Below are positions 35,212-44,564 of a stretch of 64,000 bases of DNA, piece after piece. The DNA comes from Streptomyces sp. NBC_01481. Lineage in GTDB: Bacteria; Actinomycetota; Actinomycetes; Streptomycetales; Streptomycetaceae. The stretch lies in the NCBI RefSeq assembly GCF_026339995.1, contig NZ_JAPEPT010000002.1, positions 793,001 through 857,000 on the forward strand. Direction: 5' to 3'. Position 1 is the first letter of the stretch, and each line of letters starts with the position of its first letter. A program made the translations under genes and the position numbers. The notes beneath the pieces are model-generated. The model did no database searches and was not told where the DNA came from. It saw only the letters and a program-made list of their open reading frames with translations.

Positions 35212-36645
35212 TCAGTCAAAACGGGCAGCGAGCAACACCACGTCCTCACCGTTGTCGGCCTCGTCGAGACCTTCGGGCAGCACTGTGCGCAGCACATGCT
35301 CGGCGATCGCTCCCGGGTCGTCGCGCAGCGACTTCGGCACGCTCGCGGCCGCCGCGTGCAGCCGGGCGAAAGCCCGGTCCATGGGGTCACCGGTGCGCCG
35401 CAGCAGCCCGTCCGTGTAGAGCAGCACCGTTTCTCCGGGCTCGGGCGACAGCTCCACGCTCGGCGCCTCCCAGCACGCGAGCATCCCCAGCGGCGCGGAC
35501 AGGGACGTCTCGACGAACTCGGTACGCCGCTCCCCGACCACCAGCGGCGGTGTGTGCCCGGCGCCGGCCAGCACGATCTTCCTGGCGGCAGGCTCCGCGT
35601 ACGCGAAGAGCGCGGTCGCGGTACGGGCCGGTTCCGTGAGCCGCAGCAGCAGCTCCAGATCGGACAGTACGGCGACGGGGTCCTCGCCCTCCATCACGGC
35701 GTACGCCCGCAGGGAGGCCCGCAGCCGTCCCATCGCGGCCATCGCGCTGGGACCGGAGCCGCTGACTGATCCGACCGCGAGCCCCAGCGCTCCCTCGGGC
35801 AGTGGGAGCGCGTCGTACCAGTCGCCGCCGCCGTTGGGGGTGGTGCGGTGTCTGACGGCGAGCTGGACGCCGGGCACCCGGGGCAGCCGGCTGGGCAGCA
35901 GTTCCTCGGCGACGGTCGCCACCGTGGCGCGCGCCTGCTCCAGCTCGACGAGCCGGGCCAGATGCTCGGTGGCGTAGCGCATGTAGAGCCCGACCAGATG
36001 GCACTGGCGCTCCACCGGGGTGGCGGGCTCGTCGTACATCCACACGGCGGCGCCGAGCGTTCCGGCCGCCTCGGAGGCGAGCGGCACGGTGTAGCTGGCG
36101 GCGTAGCCGAGGCGGACGACCACCTCGCGGTGGCGGGAGTCGAGCGTCTTGTCGCCGAGCAGATCGGGCTGGGCGACAGCCTCGGGAGGTCCGTCCGGGC
36201 CGGGCCGTCCGTCCGGGAGGCGGCCGTCGAGGATCCGCCCGTAGGCGGTCGCGGTGCGCGGCACCGTCTCGATGTGGCCAAGTTCGGCATGGGTGAACCC
36301 GAGGCCCTTAGTGAGGGCGGGACCGCGGTCCGGCTCGAAACAGTCGGCCCGTGAGGCGGCTGAGGCGGGTTCGAGGACAACCAGGCCACGCCGGGCGCCG
36401 ACGAGGGCGGCACCGGCGCGCAGCAGTTCATGGAGGGCGTCGTCGAGCGAAGCGGTCCGGACCAGGCGCTCGGTGAGTTCGTGGAGGGTGGTCAGGTCGG
36501 AGACCCAGCCTGCGAGCCGGTCCTGAATCACCGCTCCGGGAGGGGCCGGTGCGGCGGGGATGGCGGGCAGGGCGGCGGCAGTGTGCGCGGGGTTGGGAAC
36601 CGTTGAATCGATTCCAGCCACTTTCGGCAGGTGAGAGGGGCTCAT
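35212..36645 (-). CDS. GAF-PP2C (SpoIIE-type) serine phosphatase
   Basis: 477 residues. A GAF-like sensor domain (about 60-225) precedes a PP2C SpoIIE domain (about 245-475). NGGGDWYDALPL and LLYTDGLLRR are metal-ligand motifs; GSVSGSGPSAMAAMG replaces the more common GDVxGHG. Such phosphatases reverse anti-sigma antagonist phosphorylation; the two HATPase genes nearby are plausible partners. ATG 36645 was chosen because upstream codons lose the high-GC third-position bias. Confidence 0.88.
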   Translation of the reverse strand: MSPSHLPKVAGIDSTVPNPAHTAAALPAIPAAPAPPGAVIQDRLAGWVSDLTTLHELTERLVRTASLDDALHELLRAGAALVGARRGLVVLEPASAASRADCFEPDRGPALTKGLGFTHAELGHIETVPRTATAYGRILDGRLPDGRPGPDGPPEAVAQPDLLGDKTLDSRHREVVVRLGYAASYTVPLASEAAGTLGAAVWMYDEPATPVERQCHLVGLYMRYATEHLARLVELEQARATVATVAEELLPSRLPRVPGVQLAVRHRTTPNGGGDWYDALPLPEGALGLAVGSVSGSGPSAMAAMGRLRASLRAYAVMEGEDPVAVLSDLELLLRLTEPARTATALFAYAEPAARKIVLAGAGHTPPLVVGERRTEFVETSLSAPLGMLACWEAPSVELSPEPGETVLLYTDGLLRRTGDPMDRAFARLHAAAASVPKSLRDDPGAIAEHVLRTVLPEGLDEADNGEDVVLLAARFD

Positions 36646-37250
36646 GGCAGCCGGCTTTCCGACTGGTGCGTTTCGCTCAATAGCATCGCAAACCCCCATG
36701 TCATTCTGCGCCGCTATCAATGCATCCACATGTACACGCACAAGTAAGGGGATGTCCAGCATTGGACCAGTGGGATCGGTGGTGTCTAGGTGACCTTGAA
36801 CTTGGCCGAAAAATGCACCCCCTGGCGGTCAATTGAGGTCGACTGAGGGCTGTTCGGCAGGGGGGATCCTCCCAGGGCGAAGCCCGAGGGGGAGTCATTC
36901 CAAGCGGGATGGGTACCTAAACGGTGATGGCCAGGGGCAGTTGAGACCGCCCCGGAACCTGGCGACGGGCCCGGGCGTCATAACAGCCGGAGGCCGCGCC
37001 TCATCCCCGAGCGGCGGGGAAAAGTTCAGCGGGACTGCAAGCGCCAGGCGCGCGCCACCCCTCGCCACGCGTTTAATGGACTACAGCCCACGTTCGGCCC
37101 CCGGGCGGCGATCCTGCCGCAGGCGAAGCGGCGGGCCGCCCATGCCACCGGCAAGGGGCGGCGATGCGCCGACTTGTACGCACAGTGAAGAGCTGCACAC
37201 AAGGTGTGATGTGGTGGACCTCGGCGTTCAACGGAAAGGAACGAGCGCTC
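36646..37250. other. 605-bp divergent gap with a hairpin repeat
   Basis: The 36700-36830 part is relatively AT-rich and holds the phosphatase promoter region. A GC hairpin repeat (copy 2) is at 36860-36894: GGGGGGATCCTCCC with GGGCGAAGCCC and GAGGGGGAG. No gene, tRNA or riboswitch was recognised. Confidence 0.45.
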
Positions 37251-37934
37251 ATGCGCGAGATCCTCGGAAGGCGACGCAGGCTCCGGTTCCGGCGCAAGAG
37301 GGGGCCTGTCCAGCTCGACGCGGCGCTCACCTGCGCCGCCGGGTGGCAATGGCCCGTACTCCCCGGTGTGGGACTGAAAGAGGCCGGAAGTCGCGGTGAC
37401 CGCGGGCGCGGCTGCGCCTGCCCCGACCCCGAGTGCGTCGTACCCGGCGCGCACCCCTTCGAACCCGGAATCCTCGCGGCGACGACGGACGAGCAGATGG
37501 TGCGCTGGTGGTGGACCAACCGGCCCACCGCTCCGATCATGCTGGCCACCGGAGGGCGTGCGCCCTGCGCCGTCAGCCTGCCGGCGGTCGCCGGGGCGCG
37601 AGCCCTGTCGGCGCTGGACCGGATGGGCATGCGGCTCGGCCCGGTTGTGGCGACGCCCACCCGCTGGTCGCTGCTTGTGGCTCCGTACACCCTCGAACGG
37701 CTCGGTGAACTTCTCTTCGTCAAGGACTGCGTGCCCAGTTCACTGCGCTTCCACGGGGAGGGCGGCTATCTCGTGCTGCCGCCTTCGGAGGCCGGGACGG
37801 GACAGGTGCGCTGGGAACGCGCGCCGCTGCCCGGCTCCGCGGCTCCCTGGCTGCCGGATGTGGAGGCGGTGGTGGACGCGCTGGTCGAGGCGAGCACCAG
37901 CGCACCGGACGGCGGCAGCCGCCTCGCGTACTGA
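37251..37934 (+). CDS. Primase/polymerase-like (Prim-Pol N-terminal) protein without catalytic Asp pair
   Basis: 227 residues. ALTCAAGWQWPVLPGV, CACPDPECVVPGAHPFEP and PIMLATGGR follow the opening pattern of the bifunctional DNA primase/polymerase N-terminal domain. Where the family has DxD, this protein reads PCAVSLPAVAG, so metal-binding aspartates are missing. The His motif is also absent. It is probably a non-catalytic, perhaps nucleic-acid-binding, member. ATG 37251 has GGAAAGGAACG upstream. The catalytic-type paralogue is at 49927-50802. Confidence 0.75.
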   Translation: MREILGRRRRLRFRRKRGPVQLDAALTCAAGWQWPVLPGVGLKEAGSRGDRGRGCACPDPECVVPGAHPFEPGILAATTDEQMVRWWWTNRPTAPIMLATGGRAPCAVSLPAVAGARALSALDRMGMRLGPVVATPTRWSLLVAPYTLERLGELLFVKDCVPSSLRFHGEGGYLVLPPSEAGTGQVRWERAPLPGSAAPWLPDVEAVVDALVEASTSAPDGGSRLAY

Positions 37935-38023
37935 CCGCGCGTACTGACCGCGCGTACTGACCGCGCGTACTGCCAGCGCGTAATGACAACGTGCACTGAC
38001 AAGTGCACTGACAAGTGCACTGA
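37927..38023. repeat. Two adjacent tandem repeats (13-bp and 12-bp units)
   Basis: Four to five copies of GCGTACTGACCGC from 37927 to about 37990, starting in the last codons and carrying the stop codon. Then about 2.75 copies of GTGCACTGACAA from 37991 to 38023. The two units share the core ACTGAC. Confidence 0.85.
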
Positions 38024-38025
38024 TC

Positions 38026-38065
38026 CGGGCCGGCTCCGTCACTCGTACGGGTAGGAGCCGGCCCG
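38026..38065 (+). terminator. 12-bp-stem terminator after the primase-like gene
   Basis: CGGGCCGGCTCC (38026-38037) pairs with GGAGCCGGCCCG (38054-38065) around a 16-nt loop. It follows the tandem repeats. Confidence 0.75.
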
Positions 38066-38166
38066 AGTTGTACGGGAATTGGGCGCGCGGCGCCCAGGGC
38101 GCCCGCATTCCGTCGCTATCTTCGGCCCACCGTCAACAAATTCCCGCTCAGTCGGCAGGTGGACCC

Positions 38167-38769
38167 ATGAATCTCCGCATGATCGGGCTCTGCGCTGTCG
38201 TGGTGTTCACCGCGCTGCTGCCGCTGGCCGCGTTCGCCGGGCCGAGCGACGGAATCTGGCCGGGATCCGGCGCTGCACCCCTGGACGAGGCGAAGCCGAA
38301 AACCGATGCACGGCCCGGCCTGCTGCCCGGGCTCGGCTCCGCCGAAGGGCGCGGCGACGGGGCAGGCGCCTCCGGCTCCGCCGAGCCCTCAGGTGTGACC
38401 GGGGCCACTGCCCCGCAGACATCGGCCCGATGTGGGCCGGAACTCACCTCTCCCGACGGCGTCGAGGCACAGACCTGCGTACTGAGAGAGGGGCGCGACA
38501 CCTGGGCGCGTACCTACTACCGCAATGCGACGGGCGAGGAATTGAGTTCCGTACTCACTCTGATGGGGCCCGGCGGGCGCACTTTGCAGACCAACTGTGT
38601 GGTCGAGGCGGGCGACGAACCGGATGTCTGTGAGACGCCCCGTGAGCTCTCGCGCGGGCCTGTTGCGCGGTATTCGGCGGTGGCGGAGTTCGCGACTGCG
38701 GACGAGGCGGGCGAAGGGCCGCTGCTGCTGCGATCCGGGAGCAACTCGGCTGCTCCGGCTGGCCGTTGA
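38167..38769 (+). CDS. Secreted protein of unknown function with four cysteines
   Basis: 200 residues. A signal peptide (LCAVVVFTALLPLAAFA) is cleaved near residue 24. The next 65 residues are Gly/Ala/Pro/Glu-rich and likely unstructured. The C-terminal domain has four Cys (C97, C107, C143 and C153 approximately) in a pattern able to form two disulfides. No family recognised. It is flanked by terminators on both sides and therefore a single transcript. Confidence 0.75.
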   Translation: MNLRMIGLCAVVVFTALLPLAAFAGPSDGIWPGSGAAPLDEAKPKTDARPGLLPGLGSAEGRGDGAGASGSAEPSGVTGATAPQTSARCGPELTSPDGVEAQTCVLREGRDTWARTYYRNATGEELSSVLTLMGPGGRTLQTNCVVEAGDEPDVCETPRELSRGPVARYSAVAEFATADEAGEGPLLLRSGSNSAAPAGR

Positions 38770-38798
38770 GGAATGAGCCATTCCGCGGAAATGGAAGC

Positions 38799-38838
38799 GC
38801 CCGGTCGCTGGCGACGGGGGATGCACCAGCGACCGGGC
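38799..38838. terminator. 13-bp-stem terminator
   Basis: GCCCGGTCGCTGG (38799-38811) pairs with CCAGCGACCGGGC (38826-38838) with a 14-nt loop, followed by TTCT. It ends the secreted-protein gene and possibly the convergent SEC-C gene. Confidence 0.8.
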
Positions 38839-38937
38839 TTCTAGAACGGTAACAAGAGATCGGCGGTTCGCAAATTCGATCTCGGGTATTCGGACAGGGA
38901 TTTACTTGCCCGTAGGGCGAGTTGTGACTGGAGTCAC

Positions 38938-38966
38938 GCCCCCTGCCTTCGGCGGGGGGACCCCCA
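38938..38966. repeat. GC-rich hairpin repeat copy 3
   Basis: CCCCCTGCCTTCGGCGGGGG followed by ACCCCC just after the SEC-C gene end. It shares the CTTCGGC-type loop with the copies at 35121 and 36860. Confidence 0.4.
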
Positions 38967-38990
38967 ATCGGTTCGACGAAACCGTCACTC

Positions 38991-39959
38991 TCAGCTCAGG
39001 GTGACTTGGCGGTTGGTGAGCCCGCCGCGCGCCCGGCGCTCCTCGGCGGTCAGCGGAGCGTCCGTCTGAAGAGCCTTTGCCAGCCGCTCGGCGAGCTCGG
39101 CCGCGGGCTTCTCGCACTCCTCGGCGCCCATCCCGCTCGGCAGGTCCCAGACGGGGACCATCAGGCCGTGCGCGCGGAAGGAGCCGACCAGCCGCGTGTC
39201 CTCGCCGAGGGAGGAGGTGCCTGCGGCGTGCAGCCGGGCGAGCGCGTCGAGGAGCTGCTCCTCGGGGTGCGGCATGACCCAGCGCAGATGGTTCTTCTCC
39301 GGGGTCTCGCACCAGTAGGCGGCGTCGACGCCGGAGAGCTTCACGGTCGGGATCGCCGCGGCGTTCGCACGCTCCAGCGATGCGGCGACCTCGGGGGTGG
39401 CGTTCTCCGCGGAGTCCGGGACCCAGAACTCGAAGCCGGAGTGCACGACCGGCTCGAATTCGGCGCTCTCGTCGAGGAGGTCCTGAAGGCGGGGGCCGTC
39501 GGCGGGCACCCGCTCGGCGGCGACCGGAGTGCCGGGCTCGGCGCTCAGCGCACGCCCGAGCGTATCGGCCAGATCGCGGCTCAGATCGCCCGACGACGTG
39601 TCGTTCTGCAGGCCGAGCAGCACGGAGCCGTCGTCGCGGCGCAGCGCGGGCCAGGCCATCGGCAGTACGGTCGCGAGGGTCACCGAGGGCACGCCCTCCG
39701 GCAGTCCGCCCTTCAGGGTCAGCTCTACGGTCGCGGCGGGCACCAGCTCGCGCAGAGCTACCCAGTCGCACTCGCCGGGCAGGCCCTCGAAGGGACGCTG
39801 GACCAGCTCGGTCACGGCGTGCGCGGCGGCCCGGCCGTGACAGGCCTTGTAGCGGCGGCCCGATCCGCACGGGCAGGGCTCGCGGGCCCCGACGACCGGA
39901 ACCTCCCCGCTTTCGATCTGGGGCTTGGCGGCCTTCGTCTGGGGGCGCTTCTTGGCCAT
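38991..39959 (-). CDS. SEC-C motif protein (DUF5926-type)
   Basis: 322 residues. The start [12 protein letters not shown] is basic. A zinc-binding SEC-C motif follows at about residues 28-45: [17 protein letters not shown]. The remaining 270 residues are a conserved actinobacterial domain of unknown function ([20 protein letters not shown] is in it). SEC-C motifs often help link proteins to ribosomes or SecA. No operon partner. Confidence 0.85.
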   Translation of the reverse strand: MAKKRPQTKAAKPQIESGEVPVVGAREPCPCGSGRRYKACHGRAAAHAVTELVQRPFEGLPGECDWVALRELVPAATVELTLKGGLPEGVPSVTLATVLPMAWPALRRDDGSVLLGLQNDTSSGDLSRDLADTLGRALSAEPGTPVAAERVPADGPRLQDLLDESAEFEPVVHSGFEFWVPDSAENATPEVAASLERANAAAIPTVKLSGVDAAYWCETPEKNHLRWVMPHPEEQLLDALARLHAAGTSSLGEDTRLVGSFRAHGLMVPVWDLPSGMGAEECEKPAAELAERLAKALQTDAPLTAEERRARGGLTNRQVTLS

Positions 39960-40155
39960 GGTGTGGCTCTCTCCCGACTGCGGTGGTGCTGTGTCGGGCG
40001 CGAGCCTAGTCCTCTGTCGCCGTGACGGGGGAGCAGCGGCTCACAAGCGCGGCCTGGTGCGCCGAACCGGTGGTGCCGGTTCCGCTCCCCGTATCCCGCT
40101 CCCCGTTCCGCTCCTCGGCCCCGCTCTCCGCTTCGGTCGGGCTTCGGTCGCGGCT

Positions 40156-40674
40156 TCAGTCGAGGTCGTCGTACGAGTCCGCGAAGTTGAAGCCGGGGCC
40201 GGGGCCGGCGACGCGCGTAGCGAAATCCTCGCGGCGGTGCCCTTCGGTGACGATCACCCACACGGTGACCTCACCGGCCGCGCTGTCCCGGACACCCCAG
40301 TCCTGGGCGAGCGCGCTGATGATGTTGAGCCCCCGGCCACCACGCGCCGTGACCGAAGGCGTGGCCGGAACCGGTCGGGTCGGACCGCCTCCGTCCGTCA
40401 CTTCCACGGTGAGCCGGCCTACCGCGTCGACCCGCCATGCTGCGCGGATGTCGCCGTCGCCCACCTCGGCGTGGCCCAGCGGCCTGCCATGACGGCATGC
40501 GTTGCTGAGAAGCTCGGAAAGGATAAGAACTGCATCGTCGACGACCGTTTCGGACATACCGCTGCGTCGCAATTGCTCCCGCATACGTTGTCTCGCCTTA
40601 CCCACGCCCGCAGGGCCATGGGGTACGGCCATGCTCGACGACGTGGGCACCTCCTGTGCCACCACCAACGCCAC
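40156..40674 (-). CDS. HATPase anti-sigma-factor-like (RsbW) protein, second
   Basis: 172 residues with the GHKL ATPase core: LILSELLSNACRHG (N-box), VTDGGGPTRPV (G1) and ARGGRGLNIISALA (G2). GTG 40674 is chosen because AAGGAGG lies seven bases upstream. A longer frame to 40761 has no ribosome site. The C-terminus (FADSYDDLD) is acidic. It is probably a serine kinase or an anti-sigma regulator. Confidence 0.85.
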   Translation of the reverse strand: MALVVAQEVPTSSSMAVPHGPAGVGKARQRMREQLRRSGMSETVVDDAVLILSELLSNACRHGRPLGHAEVGDGDIRAAWRVDAVGRLTVEVTDGGGPTRPVPATPSVTARGGRGLNIISALAQDWGVRDSAAGEVTVWVIVTEGHRREDFATRVAGPGPGFNFADSYDDLD

Positions 40675-40808
40675 CCCCGAGACCTCCTTTGCCCCACGCC
40701 ACGGTGTGAATGCCCCAATGGACTGGACCGGAAACCGGCCAACGGCAGGCCAGTGACGCACTCGTAACGATCGAATACGGACCGAACGCGCCGGTGCACT
40801 CCCTGTTA

Positions 40809-41615
40809 TCAGAGTGAGCGACGACCCAACTGGGACAGCACCTGTTTGGGGCGATTGGTGATGATTGCCTCGACGCCCAGCCGGGCACAGAGTTCCACGT
40901 CCTCCGGCTCATTGACCGTCCAGACATGGACACGATGGCCCGCGCGGTGCAGCCGGTCGATGTAGCCGGGGTGGTTGCGTACGATCCGCATCCCCGGTCC
41001 CGCGATCCGTGCGCCGGCCGGCAGCCGTCCGTCGCGCAGCCGCGGGGTCACGAACTGCATCAGATAAACGGTGGGGAGGTTCGGCGAGGCCGCGGAGACC
41101 CGGTGCAGCGAGCGGGCCGAGAAGCTCATGATCCGTACGGGGGAGTCGTCGGCCGTGGCCGGATCGGCCAGTCCGAAGCGGCCGAGCAGCTGGATCAGCC
41201 GCTCCTCCACCTGGCCCGCCCAGCGGGTGGGGTGCTTGGTCTCGATTGCCAGCTCGATGCGCCGCCCGGAGTCGGCCACCAGCTCCAGCAGCCGCTCCAG
41301 GGTCAGTACGGACGTGAAGGACGGGTCTCCCCAGTCGGGGCTCTCCTCGCTGTCCTTCCAGGACCCGAAATCGAGGGCGGCGAGATCCGCGAGTTCCAGG
41401 GCGGAGACGGCGCCCCGGCCGTTGGACGTGCGGTTGATTCGCCGGTCGTGGACACAGACGAGATGGCCGTCCGCGGTGAGCCGTACATCGCACTCGAGGG
41501 CGTCCGCGCCGTCCTCGATCGCCTTCTTGTACGCGGCGAGGGTGTGCTCGGGCGCGTCCTCGGAGGCGCCCCGGTGGGCGACGACCTGGATGTTGTGCTG
41601 TCGTGCTTGAGTCAC
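40809..41615 (-). CDS. Glycerophosphodiester phosphodiesterase family protein
   Basis: 268-residue TIM-barrel phosphodiesterase that splits glycerophosphodiesters into glycerol-3-phosphate and an alcohol. Catalytic residues: VAHRGASEDAPEHTLAAY (His, Glu), ALECDVRLT and VCVHDRRINRT (Glu, Asp, His). No signal peptide, so it acts in the cytoplasm. GTG 41615. Divergent from the HtrA gene. Confidence 0.93.
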   Translation of the reverse strand: MTQARQHNIQVVAHRGASEDAPEHTLAAYKKAIEDGADALECDVRLTADGHLVCVHDRRINRTSNGRGAVSALELADLAALDFGSWKDSEESPDWGDPSFTSVLTLERLLELVADSGRRIELAIETKHPTRWAGQVEERLIQLLGRFGLADPATADDSPVRIMSFSARSLHRVSAASPNLPTVYLMQFVTPRLRDGRLPAGARIAGPGMRIVRNHPGYIDRLHRAGHRVHVWTVNEPEDVELCARLGVEAIITNRPKQVLSQLGRRSL

Positions 41616-41856
41616 CGCGTCATGGTGTCACCGCAACGGGGTAGGCGGGTGCCGGGGGCCGTCATGTGTCACTCGCAGGTCCGTCCGAAGGGCGTGCGGC
41701 ATCTGTCCGGCGGCCCTGGAGATGCGTCCGTTTTGCCGGACGTAAAGGATTACGTAGATACGCACAGGTCCCGCTTACAGTGGCCTGACGGGCTGTGGGA
41801 AAAGCTGTCCGCAGACACTTGCATAGCGCCGACGTGGAACCTGAGGAGAAACAGCT

Positions 41857-43407
41857 GTGAGCACCGAGAACGAGGGCAACGAGGGCACTGCGGTACCGGC
41901 CGCCCCGTCCGTACCTCCTGTGCCGGCCGCTGCTCCCGCTGGCATGCCCGCGTCCACCGAGGGAGCCGGGGCGGACCGGGCACCTCACACGAACGGGGCC
42001 ACCCAAACCATCGAGCCGGCAGCGGCCGCGGTCCAGGAGCCCGGGCACTCCCCCCAGCCCGAGCCCACCACCGCGCCGCTGCCCGGTCCCGTACCTGCCG
42101 CCGCGCCGACCGGCGGCTGGCCGCAGGGAGCCGACTGGCCCCCGCCCCCGCCCCCGCCCGCACTCCCCTCGTACGGGAGCGGTTCCTACGGGGGCGGCTC
42201 CCACGGGAGCGGCGACAGTGGCGGCGGCCCGGTCTGGGGAGCACCCGCCCAGGTCTCGGAGCCCCCGCGCAAGCGTTCCGGCGGCCTGGTCGCCGCGGTG
42301 CTCGTGGCCGCGCTCGTCGCGGGCGGCGTCGGCGGCGGCATCGGCTACTGGGCCGCCGAGCACAACGACGACGGCATCGACTCGACCACGGTCTCCGCGG
42401 CCGACACCCCCAAGGACTTCAAGCGCGAGCCGGGCACGGTCGCCGCAGTCGCGGCCAAGGCGCTGCCGAGCGTGGTCACCATCGAGGCGAAGGCGAGCGG
42501 CGCCGACGTCGGCGAGAGCGGTGAGACCGAGGGCGGCACGGGCACCGGCTTCGTCTACGACAAGGAAGGCCACATCCTCACCAACAACCACGTGGTGGCC
42601 TCCGCGGCCGACGGCGGCACACTGTCCGCGACCTTCTCCAACGGCAAGAAGTACGACGCCGAAGTGATCGGCCGGGCGCAGGGTTACGACGTCGCCGTAC
42701 TGAAGCTGAAGAACGCGCCCTCGGGGCTGAACCCGCTGGCCCTCGGCAACTCCGAGCAGGTCGCCGTCGGCGACTCCACCATCGCGATCGGCGCGCCCTT
42801 CGGCCTGTCGAACACCGTCACCACCGGCATCATCAGCGCGAAGAACCGCCCGGTCGCCTCCGGCGACGGCTCCAGCGGCAAGAACTCGTACATGAGCGCC
42901 CTGCAGACCGACGCCTCGATCAACCCGGGCAACTCCGGCGGCCCGCTGCTCGATGCACGCGGCGCGGTCATCGGCATCAACTCCGCGATCCAGTCGGCGG
43001 GCAGCGGCCTCGGCCAGACGCAGGCGGGCTCGATCGGCCTCGGCTTCGCCATCCCGATCAACCAGGCGAAGAACGTCGCAGTACAGCTGATCAAGACGGG
43101 CAAGCCGGTCTACCCGGTGATCGGTGCCACGGTCGACATGTCGGGCAAGAACTCCGGCGCCAAGATCGCCACCCAGGGCACGGGCGGCACCCCGGCGGTG
43201 TCCCCGAACGGCCCGGCTGCGAAGGCGGGCCTCAAGGCGGGCGACGTCATCACCCAGTTCAACGGCAAGCCGGTGGAGAGCGGCCCGACGCTGATCAGCG
43301 AAATCTGGAACCACAAGCCGGGCGACAAGGTGACGCTCACCTACGAGCGCGACGGCAAGGAACACACGGCGGAGGTCGTCCTGGGCAAGCGCACGGGCGA
43401 CAGCTGA
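41857..43407 (+). CDS. Membrane-anchored HtrA/DegP-type serine protease with PDZ domain
   Basis: 516 residues. A long Pro/Ala-rich cytoplasmic N-terminus (about 1-145) with Gly/Ser repeats (GSGSYGGGSHGSGDSGGG) precedes one transmembrane helix (about 148-170). The trypsin-like domain has His in LTNNHVVA, Asp in YDVAVLKL and Ser in NPGNSGGPL. A single PDZ domain (about 415-510) ends the protein. It degrades or refolds misfolded proteins outside the membrane. Confidence 0.95.
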   Translation: MSTENEGNEGTAVPAAPSVPPVPAAAPAGMPASTEGAGADRAPHTNGATQTIEPAAAAVQEPGHSPQPEPTTAPLPGPVPAAAPTGGWPQGADWPPPPPPPALPSYGSGSYGGGSHGSGDSGGGPVWGAPAQVSEPPRKRSGGLVAAVLVAALVAGGVGGGIGYWAAEHNDDGIDSTTVSAADTPKDFKREPGTVAAVAAKALPSVVTIEAKASGADVGESGETEGGTGTGFVYDKEGHILTNNHVVASAADGGTLSATFSNGKKYDAEVIGRAQGYDVAVLKLKNAPSGLNPLALGNSEQVAVGDSTIAIGAPFGLSNTVTTGIISAKNRPVASGDGSSGKNSYMSALQTDASINPGNSGGPLLDARGAVIGINSAIQSAGSGLGQTQAGSIGLGFAIPINQAKNVAVQLIKTGKPVYPVIGATVDMSGKNSGAKIATQGTGGTPAVSPNGPAAKAGLKAGDVITQFNGKPVESGPTLISEIWNHKPGDKVTLTYERDGKEHTAEVVLGKRTGDS

Positions 43408-43487
43408 CCGACGGCGCTCCTTCGGTACGGGAGAACTCCGTATCGGAAGAGCGCGGTACGGGAGAGCTCGCTACGGGAGAACACTGC

Positions 43488-43516
43488 TGCGACGCACGAC
43501 GCGGGGCCGGTAGTCT
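43488..43516 (+). promoter_or_regulatory. Promoter of tRNA-Ser(TGA)
   Basis: TGCGAC (43488-43493) and TAGTCT (43511-43516) are separated by 17 bp, 34 bases before the tRNA. Just upstream, 43423-43482 has three direct copies of TACGGGAGA followed by A/G-C. Confidence 0.5.
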
Positions 43517-43549
43517 GTAGCCCGCTCCGCCGCAGGTGGCCGGGGCGTG

Positions 43550-43636
43550 GGTGGGTTGCCCGAGCGGCCTAAGGGAACGGTCTTGAAAACCGTCGTGGCA
43601 GCGATGTCACCGTGGGTTCAAATCCCACACCCACCG
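43550..43636 (+). tRNA. tRNA-Ser (anticodon TGA)
   Basis: 87 nt with acceptor GGTGGGT pairing ACCCACC, anticodon loop CTTGAAA (anticodon at 43584-43586), a long variable arm and T arm GTGGG-TTCAAAT-CCCAC. The 3' CCA is not encoded. It reads UCA and wobble codons. Confidence 0.97.
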
Positions 43637-43641
43637 CAGGT

Positions 43642-43680
43642 GAACGGCCCCTGACCAGGCACCTTGGTCAGGGGCCGTTC
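43642..43680 (+). terminator. tRNA-Ser terminator
   Basis: GAACGGCCCCTGACCA (43642-43657) pairs with TGGTCAGGGGCCGTTC (43665-43680): a 16-bp perfect stem with a 7-nt loop. Confidence 0.85.
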
Positions 43681-43899
43681 CCGTTTCGATGCCCCGTGAT
43701 CGACCGGTGTTCCCCCTGAATCCCCGCTCGAACGGGCACGCGAGGGGCACGGCGATGAGGCGTGCGGCCTCGGAACGGGCCCCGACGGCGAACGCGGGCG
43801 CGAAGGCGGTGAGCCTGCTGGCCTGCTCCTGGATCGCGGCGACGACCTTGGGGTGCTGGTAGACGATGTTCGTGTAGCGGAGACGGTACGACGTGGGGC
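43681..43899 (-). other. Possible coding remnant
   Basis: A minus-strand frame reads YTNIVYQHPKVVAAIQEQ and AFAPAFAVGARSEAARLIAV then CPFERGFRGNTG with good codon bias. No start or family is recognised. It could be a gene remnant in the accessory region. Confidence 0.25.
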
Positions 43900-44250
43900 T
43901 CAATACGACCGAACCGGCCGTCCTCGCAGGACGCCTCTGACGATCTGGGCAAGATTCGCAACGGCATGGGAGAGCCCCGCAACCGCAACGGTGGCTCCGG
44001 CGATGAGGACCCAGCCTGCCGCCTCGTGCGGCACCCTTTCGGCGACTACGGATGGCGACTCGTTCTCCTCGGGCCCGTCGCGCGGCTCCGCTCGCATCAT
44101 GTCCCTGACGATGCCCAGGAGACCGGCGACCGCATGAAACGCAGCCCCCACCGCAATGGTTACGACACCGATCAGGATCCAGGCGCCGCTCCCGAACTCC
44201 GCCTGAGTGGTCCGCGCAGACATCGTCCTGCGATGACGGATACGGGGCAT
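43900..44250 (-). CDS. Small membrane protein with an internal two-fold repeat
   Basis: 116 residues. Two similar units, about 22-54 (AWILIGVVTIAVGAAFHAVA then GLLGIVRDMMR) and 82-112 (GWVLIAGATVAVAGLSHAVA then NLAQIVRGVLR), each form a hydrophobic helix followed by a short basic segment. About half the residues match, and HAVA and IVR are invariant. The linker is acidic. No family recognised. Confidence 0.6.
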   Translation of the reverse strand: MPRIRHRRTMSARTTQAEFGSGAWILIGVVTIAVGAAFHAVAGLLGIVRDMMRAEPRDGPEENESPSVVAERVPHEAAGWVLIAGATVAVAGLSHAVANLAQIVRGVLRGRPVRSY

Positions 44251-44564
44251 GTGGTTCGCCTCCTTCGGCGGGCTTCGCCTTCACATCCACGATGGCAGAC
44301 GGAGGCAGCACCTACATCTCAGGATTGCGGTGAGGGGGGATTCACGTAAGCCCCCGAAGCGGGTGATCGCATGCGCCACCTGGCGGCGAGCATCGGGCCA
44401 CCGCAAGGCGGGCGCCAGCCTGGGGGTGCTCCGCCCGGGCGGAGCGGGCTCCGCGGCCGGACGTGGCCACGCGGACCGGGTGATGTGCCCAGCCGGGCGG
44501 CTTCCGAGAGTGGAGAGACCCAGGCCATTCAGGGGCGTCGTCAACCTCGACATCCGGGACTCGA

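Noticed and set aside
36680-37000. Possible c-di-AMP riboswitch in the divergent gap
   Set aside because: No conserved ydaO core was recognised, only a GC hairpin repeat.
43550-43680. attL/attR of an integrative element at tRNA-Ser
   Set aside because: No second copy of the tRNA 3' end was seen in the window, and no integrase gene.
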